IMG/VR virus record: IMGVR_UViG_3300030329_004115
Coordinates: 1 to 34,239 of that record
Length of the DNA: 34,239 nucleotides
Direction: 5' to 3' (one strand)
Source of the DNA: a virus
Shown here: one piece after another, positions 14,317 through 22,469 of the stretch
Position numbering within the stretch: the first letter of the stretch is position 1
Layout of the letters: every line of letters starts with the position of its first letter
Position numbers and translations under genes: made by a program
Notes under the pieces: model-generated
Seen by the model: the letters and a program-made list of their open reading frames with translations, nothing else
The model's database searches: none
Told to the model about the DNA's origin: nothing

Positions 14317-15966
14317 ATGCCCAACAGACCATTTATTTTCTGCAGAAGTGTGCCCGAAGAATATCAGGACATCCCTGGTATCTGGCGTAACAAGAATGGC
14401 TCCGGCTATCGGGTGCCCCTCAACACGCACCCCGTCATTGGATGGCCCGCGCCCCACTCTCTGGCTACAGACACCGAGGTTTCTGTGGCTTTGAACAGCC
14501 CGGGGTTGGTCTCTGATCTGAGGGAGTTCGCGAAGGAACACCAGAAGGCTATGCTCCGCAAAGCCCTAGCTGTATCTGGCTCCCATTGTTGGGCGCCCCC
14601 GGGTGCTGGCAAGACGCTTGTTGGATTGGTCTACGCAATCGCAACTGCTCCCGAAGGAATCAAGCTGATCATCACAAAGGCTGCTGCCCGAGGGACGTGG
14701 GCAGAACAGTGCGAACGGTACACGAAACTTACTCCAGTTCTACTGACCGGACAAAGCCCGGGGGATGTTCCGCTGTCTCCCCGCAATCTGTACATCACTG
14801 CCTGGGAAACCATCAAGTATTGGTGCCCCGCTATCCTTCTAATGAAACCCTCAGTGGTTGTGTGGGATGAAATCCATTGGCTCCGTCGGCCTAAACATAC
14901 CAAGGCTACTGTCATGCAGGACGGTAGTGTTCTGTATGAGGGGCTTGGCAACTCGCTTGACTCTGCCCGACAGATTGCCAATATAACTGAGCGCAAGCTT
15001 GGTCTTACGGCCACCCCCATTCCCGGACGCGTCAAGGATTTATGGACCCAGCTAGATTTGGTTGAGCCCTGGCAGTGGGGAACCTTCTACCAGTTCGGCA
15101 TGCGCTACTGCGAGGGAAGACACAACGGCTACGGGTATGAGTACAACGGACTCAGTAATCCTGTTGAGCTACGTGACCGGCTCCGCTACATCAAGTGCCG
15201 AGTGACTCGGGAAGAGGTGAACAAACACCTGCCCAAGAAGAGACGCGAGGTTGTGCGGCTCTCCCTCGACCAGCAGAACAAACCGTCTGCGATGAAAAGG
15301 GAGTTGGCACGGGCAGCGAAAGCGGCGAAAGGCGGCGACGAATCAGCCCGGGAGGGGTACTTTGAAACTCTTCTCATGGAGGCTGCTTCTCGCAAGCACA
15401 AATATTTAGAAGACCGAGTGCTCACTGCCCTCCGCTCTAAGCAAAAGGTTGTAGTGTTCACGGGAAGGAGGATTGACTGCGAACGGCTCGCACAGAAACT
15501 GCGCTCCGCGTCTGCCCAGGTAGATGATGTTCAAGTTTGGTGGGCTCACGGTGGTACTGACCCATCCGAAAGAGATCGTATCCGCAATGAATACATGTCG
15601 GCCCCCGGACCTGCACTGCTGGTAGGGACAGGTGATGCCTGGGGCGAGAGTGTTGACCTTCAGGATACTGACCTCGCTATCATCTCCATGCTTCCCTGGA
15701 CTCCGGACAAAGTAATCCAGTGGGAGGGGCGCTTTGCCCGGTTGGGGCAAAAGCGACCTGTCCTGGTCTCCTACATCATTGCTCGCACTACGGCTGATGA
15801 GCACGTAGCTGACTTACTCCTGGACAAGCTCCCCCATGTTGGGGAGATCGCGGAAGACGTTGCGGCGGAAGAGATTGAAGGTGCTCTCGCCGGAGTAGAT
15901 GAGTCGGAGGGTGCGCCACTCCGACTCCTGGAGCGTATCGCCCAAACCCAGTTGACATCCTCTTGA
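14317..15966 (+). CDS. SNF2-family superfamily 2 helicase/translocase, 549 aa
   Basis: ATG at 14317 with AAAGGATAGG. Motif I is PPGAGKT (94-100), motif II DEIH (184-187, a variant of DEAH), motif III LTATP (230-234), and motif VI QWEGRFARLGQ (from 468). The helicase core is complete and there is no extra domain. Such phage proteins remodel DNA-protein complexes or restart forks. The end of the gene contains two of three TTGACA repeats that belong to the next promoter. Confidence 0.85.
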   Translation: MPNRPFIFCRSVPEEYQDIPGIWRNKNGSGYRVPLNTHPVIGWPAPHSLATDTEVSVALNSPGLVSDLREFAKEHQKAMLRKALAVSGSHCWAPPGAGKTLVGLVYAIATAPEGIKLIITKAAARGTWAEQCERYTKLTPVLLTGQSPGDVPLSPRNLYITAWETIKYWCPAILLMKPSVVVWDEIHWLRRPKHTKATVMQDGSVLYEGLGNSLDSARQIANITERKLGLTATPIPGRVKDLWTQLDLVEPWQWGTFYQFGMRYCEGRHNGYGYEYNGLSNPVELRDRLRYIKCRVTREEVNKHLPKKRREVVRLSLDQQNKPSAMKRELARAAKAAKGGDESAREGYFETLLMEAASRKHKYLEDRVLTALRSKQKVVVFTGRRIDCERLAQKLRSASAQVDDVQVWWAHGGTDPSERDRIRNEYMSAPGPALLVGTGDAWGESVDLQDTDLAIISMLPWTPDKVIQWEGRFARLGQKRPVLVSYIIARTTADEHVADLLLDKLPHVGEIAEDVAAEEIEGALAGVDESEGAPLRLLERIAQTQLTSS

Positions 15967-16016
15967 CATCTCCTTGACAACTAAGTGCTGGTCACCCTAT
16001 CATCATGTGCTATACT
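15952..16016 (+). promoter_or_regulatory. Internal promoter with three 11-bp-phased TTGACA repeats
   Basis: TTGACA occurs at 15952, 15963 and 15974, exactly 11 bases apart, the first two within the end of the helicase gene. The third pairs with TATCAT (15998-16003) at 18-base spacing. A TGC-TATACT extended -10 lies at 16008-16016. This gives two overlapping promoters for the nuclease gene at 16037. The helical phasing suggests a regulator binding one DNA face, or a -35 duplicated during evolution. Confidence 0.6.
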
Positions 16017-16036
16017 CACTATAACAGGACAACACA

Positions 16037-16861
16037 ATGAGCAACGCCCAACTGCTCGATGCCGGACCCTCCGAGAGGGGATGGCACCGCATTCAATCAG
16101 TGATTCGCTGCCCGCGTCTCTTCGCCTGGAGAGAGGTAGGTGGGATGAGATTCAAGCCCACGGCTCCGCTCGTGAACGGCTCCCTTATTCATGTTGCCCT
16201 GGCGCACCACTACCAGAGGCTCAAGGAAAAACAAGTAGGGGGAACCCCTGATGACTGGCTCCGCCCCACGGAAGCTATCGAGGCATTAGCTCACAAGAAT
16301 GCAGAAGAATCTCCGCTGTGGATTTCTGCGATTCCTCAGATTCAAAATGCCTACATCGCCTACGCAAACAACTGGGTAGGAGAGGAGTGGAAAGTCTTGG
16401 AGGTTGAGCACCAACTCAAGGCACACCTTGGGAAAGAGAAACATCTCTACACCCAGCGTGCAGACCTCATTATTGAAGATGCTCGGGAGAGAGTTTGGAT
16501 TGTCGACCACAAGAGTGCGTACCGTCTCAACTCTAAAACTCTCCGCCAGCATATCCTGGACGGGCAGTTCATTGGATACCAACTATTCGGGAAAGCCAAG
16601 TACGGGGATAAGTTTGCTGGAGTTCTAGTGAACCGAATCAAACTTTCTACGCCGCATGACTTTGACCGGCGACCCATTGAGCCTGCCCCCAGTGCATTGC
16701 GTTGGTTCGTAAAAGTAATCGAGGAGGGCGAGCGTCGGATTGCCCAGTGGGAAGGAAAGCCCATTGAGGAATGGCCAATGGCTCTCAACAATCAAACGTG
16801 CTTTGGAAAGTATGGCGCGTGTTCTGCTTACGATTTGTGTCGCTTCGGCGAGGGAGTGTGA
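16037..16861 (+). CDS. PD-(D/E)XK nuclease of the RecB/Cas4 type with four-Cys cluster, 274 aa
   Basis: ATG at 16037 with an ACAGGACA site. Nuclease residues in order are H52, E124, D143 and DHK at 157-159, with a following GYQLF (180-184) matching the usual Gln motif. C25 in RCPRLF plus C255, C262 and C268 at the C-terminus match the four cysteines that hold a 4Fe-4S cluster in Cas4 and AddB-type nucleases. It probably resects DNA ends for recombination-driven replication. No CRISPR array or cas genes are near, so it is not a CRISPR Cas4. Confidence 0.85.
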   Translation: MSNAQLLDAGPSERGWHRIQSVIRCPRLFAWREVGGMRFKPTAPLVNGSLIHVALAHHYQRLKEKQVGGTPDDWLRPTEAIEALAHKNAEESPLWISAIPQIQNAYIAYANNWVGEEWKVLEVEHQLKAHLGKEKHLYTQRADLIIEDARERVWIVDHKSAYRLNSKTLRQHILDGQFIGYQLFGKAKYGDKFAGVLVNRIKLSTPHDFDRRPIEPAPSALRWFVKVIEEGERRIAQWEGKPIEEWPMALNNQTCFGKYGACSAYDLCRFGEGV

Positions 16862-17278
16862 ATGATGAACTTGCCACCAGGATACGATGATTGGAAGACG
16901 GCCTCTCCAGAGGATGACCGCCCTGCTGAACGTGGGCCCCAAGAGCCCCCCACGATGGAAGACTACGATCTCTTCGGAGTAGAGAGTGCCCATGATGGTG
17001 GATGGCAGGCGTGCCCCGAGTGTGGGTACGACAAGATAACGGCTGGGGATTTGTTTGATGTGGGCGAAGTAGAGCACGAGAATGTTTTCTACCTCCGGAC
17101 TATCTCTTTTCCCATTATGGGAAGAGAGCCCGGGAGCATGAACAGCGTGTCTCTCTATGTTCTCTACGAATGCTTCAACTGTGAGTTCTCCGGGACTTGC
17201 ACCATGATGGGCCCGCGTACCCCGAGGGATCTAGTCCGGAAGCAAATGGAGTTCATGCGTCTCGACTATAAGAAATAA
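16862..17278 (+). CDS. Zinc-ribbon protein, 138 aa
   Basis: ATG at 16862 directly follows the nuclease stop, with GGGAG upstream. It has an acidic N-terminal 45 residues, then a zinc ribbon built from CPEC (about 52-55) and CFNC (about 104-107) with a beta-rich insert between. No enzyme motif. It is probably a DNA- or protein-binding accessory of the recombination block. Confidence 0.75.
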   Translation: MMNLPPGYDDWKTASPEDDRPAERGPQEPPTMEDYDLFGVESAHDGGWQACPECGYDKITAGDLFDVGEVEHENVFYLRTISFPIMGREPGSMNSVSLYVLYECFNCEFSGTCTMMGPRTPRDLVRKQMEFMRLDYKK

Positions 17279-17402
17279 ACCCTTTTCTGGGGGCGTCCCT
17301 CTCGCAGGTAATGGCTTTTCAACGAGGCTTCGAGAGGAGCGTTCTGGGGCGTCCCCCCCTTTTATGTTAGTGTTCTAAACCTGTGTGTATGAGGAGAAAA
17401 TC
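17279..17402 (+). promoter_or_regulatory. Repeat-containing hairpin leader
   Basis: CCTCTCG/CGAGAGG (about 17299-17338) is flanked by two copies of a TTCTGGGG(G)CGTCCC word, at about 17285 and 17342. GGGGCGTCCCC followed by TTTT near 17346-17363 could be a weak terminator. The ribosome-binding site of the next gene follows. Confidence 0.4.
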
Positions 17403-18353
17403 ATGGCTAAGTCAAATGGAGCTAATGGCTCCAATGGCCAAACTGTTGGCGAAAATGGGGGCGTATTCATCTGCCTCTATGGCCCGAGTAAAGCCGGGAA
17501 GACAGTCGCAAGTGCTGCTGCTGGGGCGACCGGCGCATTCATCGGAGCCCCGTCAGGGCTTATGTCCGCTAAAAGATTCCTTGGGATCGAGAAGCTGAAC
17601 ATCCTTCCAGCACGTACTGTTCCCGATGCGATTGGGGCTATCGAGAAGGTCGTAAAGAAGGGGGGTGTTCCCTCCATCGTCATCGACGACTTCTCTCTCA
17701 TCGTAGAAACTACAATCAATGAATATGAAAGCACCAAGGGACGCGCTGGAATGTGGAGTGCCCTGACCCGCGATGTTCTCGCTGCCCGAGATGTGGCGCG
17801 TGCGGCAACTGCCCAGGGAAGTGTTGTCATCTTCAACTGTCACGAACAACCCCCACGGACCAGCAGCGGTAAGTTTGTTCGCGGTGGCCCTTCACTACCC
17901 GGTCAGCTCCCAGAAAAGTTTAGCGGCATGGTCGACGTGATCGGTCGAGCGATGTACGAGCCGACTGCTGCTCCGTGGAAATACCAGCTTTGCTTTCGCC
18001 CCCAACCTGACTACGTGTCTGGGGATCGACTTTCCGTTTTCCCGGGGATGGCGCCGATGAATATCGCAGAGGGACTACGTGCCGCTGGCTATTCAATCGC
18101 CTACCCCAAAGGGATGGAGTGGATCTCGGATGCCGCTGGGAAAATCTCCGAGAAAATCCTGGAAGAGGGAATCGCTAACTGGCGTGAGGTAATCGTGTCC
18201 GCAGCGAAATCCCTGGAAGGAAAGAAGGAAGTCCCCCATATTCGATGGGCTCTACAAGATGGACTTCATCGAGCAACAATCGTTCACTACCGAGAGGTGG
18301 AAGCTCTCCAAGCTTTCTCCGCTCCTTCGGAAGAGGAAGCACTCTTTGTATAG
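17403..18353 (+). CDS. RecA-like (Sak4-type) AAA ATPase, 316 aa
   Basis: ATG at 17403 with GAGGAG at 6-base spacing; an in-frame GTG at 17385 is less likely. A low-complexity Asn/Gly-rich tail (residues 4-20) precedes the core. Walker A is GPSKAGKT (27-34) and Walker B SIVIDD (91-96). The fold order matches the phage nucleotide-binding AAA_24/Sak4 group that anneals or exchanges single strands together with an SSB; the next gene looks like that SSB. Function is inferred from motif and neighbour. Confidence 0.8.
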   Translation: MAKSNGANGSNGQTVGENGGVFICLYGPSKAGKTVASAAAGATGAFIGAPSGLMSAKRFLGIEKLNILPARTVPDAIGAIEKVVKKGGVPSIVIDDFSLIVETTINEYESTKGRAGMWSALTRDVLAARDVARAATAQGSVVIFNCHEQPPRTSSGKFVRGGPSLPGQLPEKFSGMVDVIGRAMYEPTAAPWKYQLCFRPQPDYVSGDRLSVFPGMAPMNIAEGLRAAGYSIAYPKGMEWISDAAGKISEKILEEGIANWREVIVSAAKSLEGKKEVPHIRWALQDGLHRATIVHYREVEALQAFSAPSEEEALFV

Positions 18354-18376
18354 ATTTACGGGTCGGGGCACTGAGC

Positions 18377-18416
18377 TTAGGGGAGGGGTTACGTCCTTTA
18401 CTCCTGAAGCCCCTAA
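18377..18416 (+). promoter_or_regulatory. Intergenic hairpin
   Basis: TTAGGGG (18377-18383) pairs with CCCCTAA (18410-18416), with 26 bases between. It stands in the 140-base gap between the RecA-like and SSB-like genes. No T-tract follows. Probably an mRNA boundary or processing site. Confidence 0.4.
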
Positions 18417-18493
18417 TGTGATAGCCCCGGCCCATTTTCTCCCACTCGCGTGTGTGTTGTGGGTTTCACCAAGACAGCAATAAGGAGTCATCT

Positions 18494-19015
18494 ATGTCTG
18501 TCACAATCGAACTCGACTTTACCGGACAATCCCCCGCAGGGGTTGGTATCGGCTATCTTTCCACCGGCTCTCACTCGGCCACCATTGCGGAGTTTCGTCA
18601 TTACGAAGACTCGAATCGCCTGTACGTGTACATGGTGACTGATGGTATTCGCCACCGTGATAGCTTCTCTCTCTCCGAGAAGGCCCTCCCCTTCTTGATG
18701 GCCTTCTTGGTCTCGGCAGGCGTGCCCGAAACCAAACTTACTGGGAAGGTCAAGTTCCCGTTCGACAAGCTCATCGGGAAGAACGTGTACTTCAACTACG
18801 TTGCCCCCCACATGGGAGCTAACGGTCAGCCTGTCGAAGGGAGCTATGCTGAGTATCGCTTCATCCCCGAGGCGTACTACAACCAGATGGTAAAGGCTTT
18901 GGACGCTTCTGCCCCCACGGACTTTGCAGTCGAGCAGACCAACGGCAAAGCCAATCCCGCCGCTACTCCCGATGCTTCAGGGCTGGAAGATTCCGAGTTC
19001 GGTTTCTTGGCGTAG
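18494..19015 (+). CDS. Probable single-stranded DNA-binding protein, 173 aa
   Basis: ATG at 18494 has an AAGGAG site at 7 bases; upstream in-frame starts lack one. The body is beta-rich with aromatic residues placed like an OB fold (YVYMV, VYFNYV, YAEYRFI). The last 30 residues are Pro/Ala/Asn-rich, ending in an acidic-hydrophobic tip (DSEFGFLA), as in SSB proteins whose acidic tip recruits partners. Similar phage proteins sit beside Sak4-type ATPases. Confidence 0.65.
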   Translation: MSVTIELDFTGQSPAGVGIGYLSTGSHSATIAEFRHYEDSNRLYVYMVTDGIRHRDSFSLSEKALPFLMAFLVSAGVPETKLTGKVKFPFDKLIGKNVYFNYVAPHMGANGQPVEGSYAEYRFIPEAYYNQMVKALDASAPTDFAVEQTNGKANPAATPDASGLEDSEFGFLA

Positions 19016-19054
19016 TGAGTTGTTAGACCGAGGGTTTTTGTGTCCCTTATTGGC

Positions 19055-19201
19055 CGAGCAGGAAGGCATGTCGGCGGTCGTATAGATGCCTTATCCTTTT
19101 TAGGCTTCAAAGGGTTCGTTGATGCCCTCTCGTGTCAACCCCTTTGGAAGAGCGGAGCAGGGAGGCATGTCCGTATAGCCGAATAGATGCCTTACTTTTT
19201 T
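19055..19201 (+). repeat. Tandem hairpin repeats with T-tracts before the polymerase gene
   Basis: Two copies of one unit, about 100 bases apart: AAGGCAT (19063-19069) with ATGCCTT (19086-19092) then TTTTT at 19097; and AGGCAT (19163-19168) with ATGCCT (19187-19192) then six Ts at 19196. Flanking words GAGCAGG and GCATGTC are shared. Between them CAAAGGGTT (19108-19116) pairs with AACCCCTTTG (19137-19146). They may be tandem terminators or a duplicated small regulatory RNA. The polymerase gene starts 15 bases later without a ribosome-binding site. Confidence 0.6.
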
Positions 19202-19215
19202 ATTAGCCCAACACT

Positions 19216-21729
19216 ATGTATTGTAAAACATGCGATAACTGCCCGCTCCGTGCGGGACAGACTGGCGAGCCAGTGCTGCCCGAGATGCACGATGATGATC
19301 GTGTAATCATTCTCGGCGAGGCACCTGGATTGCACGAGACTGTAGAGGGGAGACCCTTCGTCGGCCCGAGTGGGCTGGAGCTACAGCGTGCGCTCAACGC
19401 CATAGATGTGCGACGGGATGAGTGTCACATATCGAATGCTGTCCGGTGCAGACCTCCCAAGAATGACTTGGAGGCTCTGAATATCCGAACGTCCCGAGAG
19501 AATCGCAAACGCGAGAAGAAAGCCCGGGCGGAGAAAGTCGAGGTTGTTCGACTGGAACGTCCTGCTGATGCTTGCCAGAGTTTGCTGTTCAAGGAACTTG
19601 CTGCGACTGGGATTACAAACATTGTGTGCTTGGGGAAGACAGCGGCAAAGGCCATTCGGGGGGGAGACGTTTCTATTATGAACATCCGAGGGGGGTGCGA
19701 AGAAGTTTACGCACCCTGGGATCCCAAGGTGAAGCTGAAGGTTGGGTACACAATGCACCCCTCCTTTGTTCTGCGCCAACAGGCGTATCGGGAGGTGTTC
19801 CGACACGACCTAGCCAAGGCTTTCAAATATTTTCAGGGATCTTTAGACTGGCCCGAGCCAGTTATTACTCGCACAAATAAGCCCGAAGTGGTGTCTAAAT
19901 ATCTTTCTAAGTGGTCCAAGAGCCGCGAAAACGTGGCCTATGACTTGGAAACCGACGGGATAGATCCGCGTACTGCCCAGGTCAGGTGCGTAGGAATGGG
20001 CACAGAAGACGAAGCCCTGGTCATAGAAATCCGGGGCATCGATGGGAGCCCTCTCTTGGATTCGGAGGCTTGCGAGGAAATCAAAGATCTCCTCCGGGAC
20101 TTCTTCTTGGAGCCCGGGACAGCCATCCTGGGGCACAATGCCGGACAATATGATCGTGTCGTGATGGAGCAGTGGCTGAACATTACGCCCACCCTCAACT
20201 GCGATACGATTCTTCTACACCTGCTGGCGGACAACGAGCTTCCCCACAACCTAGGATTTGTGGGCTCCTTCTATACAGACAACCCTGAAGCCTGGAAGGC
20301 AGACCACACCGCAGTGGAGGCCAAGACTGACAAGGAGCTTCATATCTACTGTGGGAAGGATGTCTGTGTCACGGCCCGGATTGCCAAGCCTCTCATGCGG
20401 GATGTAGTGAAGCGATCCCAGCAGCATCTTCTTGGCCGGGAGCACACACTACAATCCCTGGGCACAAACATGCAGAACGTGGGCATGGGCGTAGACCTTG
20501 AGCGGGCGAATGAACACATGCTTTCCTTGGACGCGGAAGCGAAGAAGCATCTCGCTATCTGTAAGGAGATTGGAGGTAGTGGGTTCAACCCGCAGAGCAC
20601 TATGCAGCTTGGCCGGCTTCTCTTTGAGGAGTGGGGATTGACTCCGCACCACTACTCAGAGAAGACCGGCGAGCCCTCTACTGACGATGAAACTCTCCGG
20701 ACAATGATTGTCCACTACGGACTCACGGGCGAGCGCATTGAGTTCCTCAAGTCGATTCGCATCTATCGGAAGACCACGAAACTTCTCAGCACCTATGTGC
20801 GCCCCCTGATTGAGAAGAACATCTTGCGAGTTCATCCCTGCTACAACCGACTCCCCGCGACGGGACGGTACTCATCCAGTAATCCAAATATGCAGAATAT
20901 TCCAAAAAGTCTAAGAGACATGTTCGTTGCCCGGGAGGGGTACGTACTCATAGGCGCGGACATGGATCAGTTGGAGTTGCGTTTGATTGCAGAGGAAGCA
21001 GGGGCAAAGCACTCGCTCCGTATCATCAACGAGGGGCTCGACCCCCACAACGAAACCATGGAAGTCATCTACGGCAAGGATGTTTGGAGACTCCCTGGGG
21101 CACCCGAAGAGCGCCAAAAGAAAGGAGGGGGAACCTTCAAGTCAACCCGGGACATTACCAAGAACTGCCGCTATGCCTGGCAGTACGCAGCTTCGACCAA
21201 GAGGATTCATGAGCAGGTTGTCTCCGTGGAAGACGACAAGGGAGAGCTAATCTTCTCTCACCTCTCGCTTGAGGATGTCCGTCAGGTTGTCAATGGACTC
21301 AAGCGGGCTGACCCTGAGATCCCCAAGTGGTGGCGAATGATTGAAAACCGCTACCGGCGAGAGGGGTACATCGGAGATTCCCTGTGGGACAGACGAAGGT
21401 ACTTCCGCAATGAAGATAAAATCAACGAGCTAGTCAATCATCCTATCCAGTCTGGCGGCGTCAACATCGTCAATGAGGGAATGATTGAACTGGTCTATGG
21501 TCCGCAAGATTGGTTCGCGACCGAGCCACTCTCTCAGCCCGAGGGTGTGATTCCCATTGAGTGGCTTATCAATCACGGACACGACGCGCTTTATCTGGAA
21601 GTGCCCGAGGAAGAAGCCGAGCGTGCTGCTTCCATCCTCCAGGATTCAATGGCCCGAAGAAGAAAGAAGAACCCCAAACTCGACTACACGGCAGAGGCTG
21701 ACATCGGTCACCGCTGGAGTGAAGTCTAA
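19216..21729 (+). CDS. Uracil-DNA glycosylase / family A DNA polymerase fusion, 837 aa
   Basis: ATG at 19216 is forced by an in-frame stop 10-12 bases upstream and by the needed N-terminal cysteines, yet no ribosome-binding site is seen. Residues 1-205 are a family 4-like glycosylase: GEAPG (34-38), GRPFVG, HPS (181-183), and probable Fe-S cysteines C6, C9, C78, C120. Residues about 238-400 are a 3'-5' exonuclease with DLE (243-245), N308/D313 and Y378/D382 intact. Residues about 410-837 are a Pol I-type polymerase: motif A D582, motif B R645/K649/Y653/Y657, motif C HDA (789-791). Y653 takes the place of E. coli F762, and A791 replaces the usual Glu after the catalytic Asp. Glycosylase-polymerase fusions are known in some phages. 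Confidence 0.9.
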   Translation: MYCKTCDNCPLRAGQTGEPVLPEMHDDDRVIILGEAPGLHETVEGRPFVGPSGLELQRALNAIDVRRDECHISNAVRCRPPKNDLEALNIRTSRENRKREKKARAEKVEVVRLERPADACQSLLFKELAATGITNIVCLGKTAAKAIRGGDVSIMNIRGGCEEVYAPWDPKVKLKVGYTMHPSFVLRQQAYREVFRHDLAKAFKYFQGSLDWPEPVITRTNKPEVVSKYLSKWSKSRENVAYDLETDGIDPRTAQVRCVGMGTEDEALVIEIRGIDGSPLLDSEACEEIKDLLRDFFLEPGTAILGHNAGQYDRVVMEQWLNITPTLNCDTILLHLLADNELPHNLGFVGSFYTDNPEAWKADHTAVEAKTDKELHIYCGKDVCVTARIAKPLMRDVVKRSQQHLLGREHTLQSLGTNMQNVGMGVDLERANEHMLSLDAEAKKHLAICKEIGGSGFNPQSTMQLGRLLFEEWGLTPHHYSEKTGEPSTDDETLRTMIVHYGLTGERIEFLKSIRIYRKTTKLLSTYVRPLIEKNILRVHPCYNRLPATGRYSSSNPNMQNIPKSLRDMFVAREGYVLIGADMDQLELRLIAEEAGAKHSLRIINEGLDPHNETMEVIYGKDVWRLPGAPEERQKKGGGTFKSTRDITKNCRYAWQYAASTKRIHEQVVSVEDDKGELIFSHLSLEDVRQVVNGLKRADPEIPKWWRMIENRYRREGYIGDSLWDRRRYFRNEDKINELVNHPIQSGGVNIVNEGMIELVYGPQDWFATEPLSQPEGVIPIEWLINHGHDALYLEVPEEEAERAASILQDSMARRRKKNPKLDYTAEADIGHRWSEV

Positions 21730-21739
21730 AGGACAAACC

Positions 21740-22231
21740 ATGACCTGGAGATCTGACATCAGAGTTTTTTATGCCCACTCCTCCGCAGAGTCGGAAGAGG
21801 AAACCAAATCCCAATGCCAGAAGATCAAAGAACTGATCATAAAGCGGGGGGAGTCCAAGGGACGCGAGCTATCCGTCACTGTTGTGCCCGGGAGGGCCGA
21901 CTTCCGCGCTAACTGCCGGGGAGATTGGGACACTTGGGCTAAGGGAATCATCACCCGGGATCACGCCATTACCCGTGAGCCCTTCTATGATCTCATTATA
22001 GTTCCAAGTGAGTATGTTGGCCGGGCAACGGCCCAAATAGTCGATAGCGCTGTTCGTGTCGGGCGTCCTGTCTTCCTTCTCGGTGAGAGTAAGGGAGAGT
22101 GGGGTCCGCTCCAACGCATCACGCAAGTTTACCCCTATGACCCTGACGATTGGCAGGGGGGCTATAGGTGCGAGCCAGATCCACAACTTTCCCTGCCTTT
22201 CCAGGAGAAGAGTCATGAAGCCAAAGAGTAA
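21740..22231 (+). CDS. Nucleoside 2-deoxyribosyltransferase-like Rossmannoid protein, 163 aa
   Basis: ATG at 21740 with AAAGGACA, 10 bases after the polymerase. It begins with a strand and FYAHS, and the second half has DLIIVPSEYVGRATAQ followed by VGRPVFLL. This strand-GxGT-like helix-strand order is typical of nucleoside 2-deoxyribosyltransferase and related nucleotide-binding folds, and distantly of TIR domains. The catalytic Glu is not clear, so enzyme activity is uncertain. A role in nucleotide metabolism or nucleotide signalling is inference. Confidence 0.55.
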   Translation: MTWRSDIRVFYAHSSAESEEETKSQCQKIKELIIKRGESKGRELSVTVVPGRADFRANCRGDWDTWAKGIITRDHAITREPFYDLIIVPSEYVGRATAQIVDSAVRVGRPVFLLGESKGEWGPLQRITQVYPYDPDDWQGGYRCEPDPQLSLPFQEKSHEAKE

Positions 22232-22469
22232 ACTGCCGAGAGACGTGCGGATTGCGGTGCAGGCCAACCCCATACCATTTATAGAAGATCTCTATGAGTT
22301 GGGATGGTCACCCGAGAAGATTGTGGTTGGAATGGCCGATTTTCTTCTCGGAGAGCACCCTTCAGTCCAGTCCCTTAGAAGGTGGGAGTTCGGTAAGACT
22401 AAACCCACCTCAACCTATGCCTCTGCACTTGCCCTCCTCCATCGGAAGGCTACGGGAGACTCACAATGA
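22215..22469 (+). CDS. Small basic protein, possible HTH, 84 aa
   Basis: ATG at 22215 has CAGGAGAAG upstream and overlaps the previous gene by 17 bases. It is basic at the N-terminus; residues about 20-75 look like three to four helices, with a segment (GEHPSVQSLRRWEFG) that could be a recognition helix. No family recognised. It overlaps the next gene (ATGA). Confidence 0.6.
   Translation: MKPKSKLPRDVRIAVQANPIPFIEDLYELGWSPEKIVVGMADFLLGEHPSVQSLRRWEFGKTKPTSTYASALALLHRKATGDSQ

Noticed and set aside
16037-16861. Cas4 of a CRISPR system
   Set aside because: No repeats, no cas1/cas2 and no other cas genes in the window; phage RecB/Cas4-like nucleases are common in replication modules.
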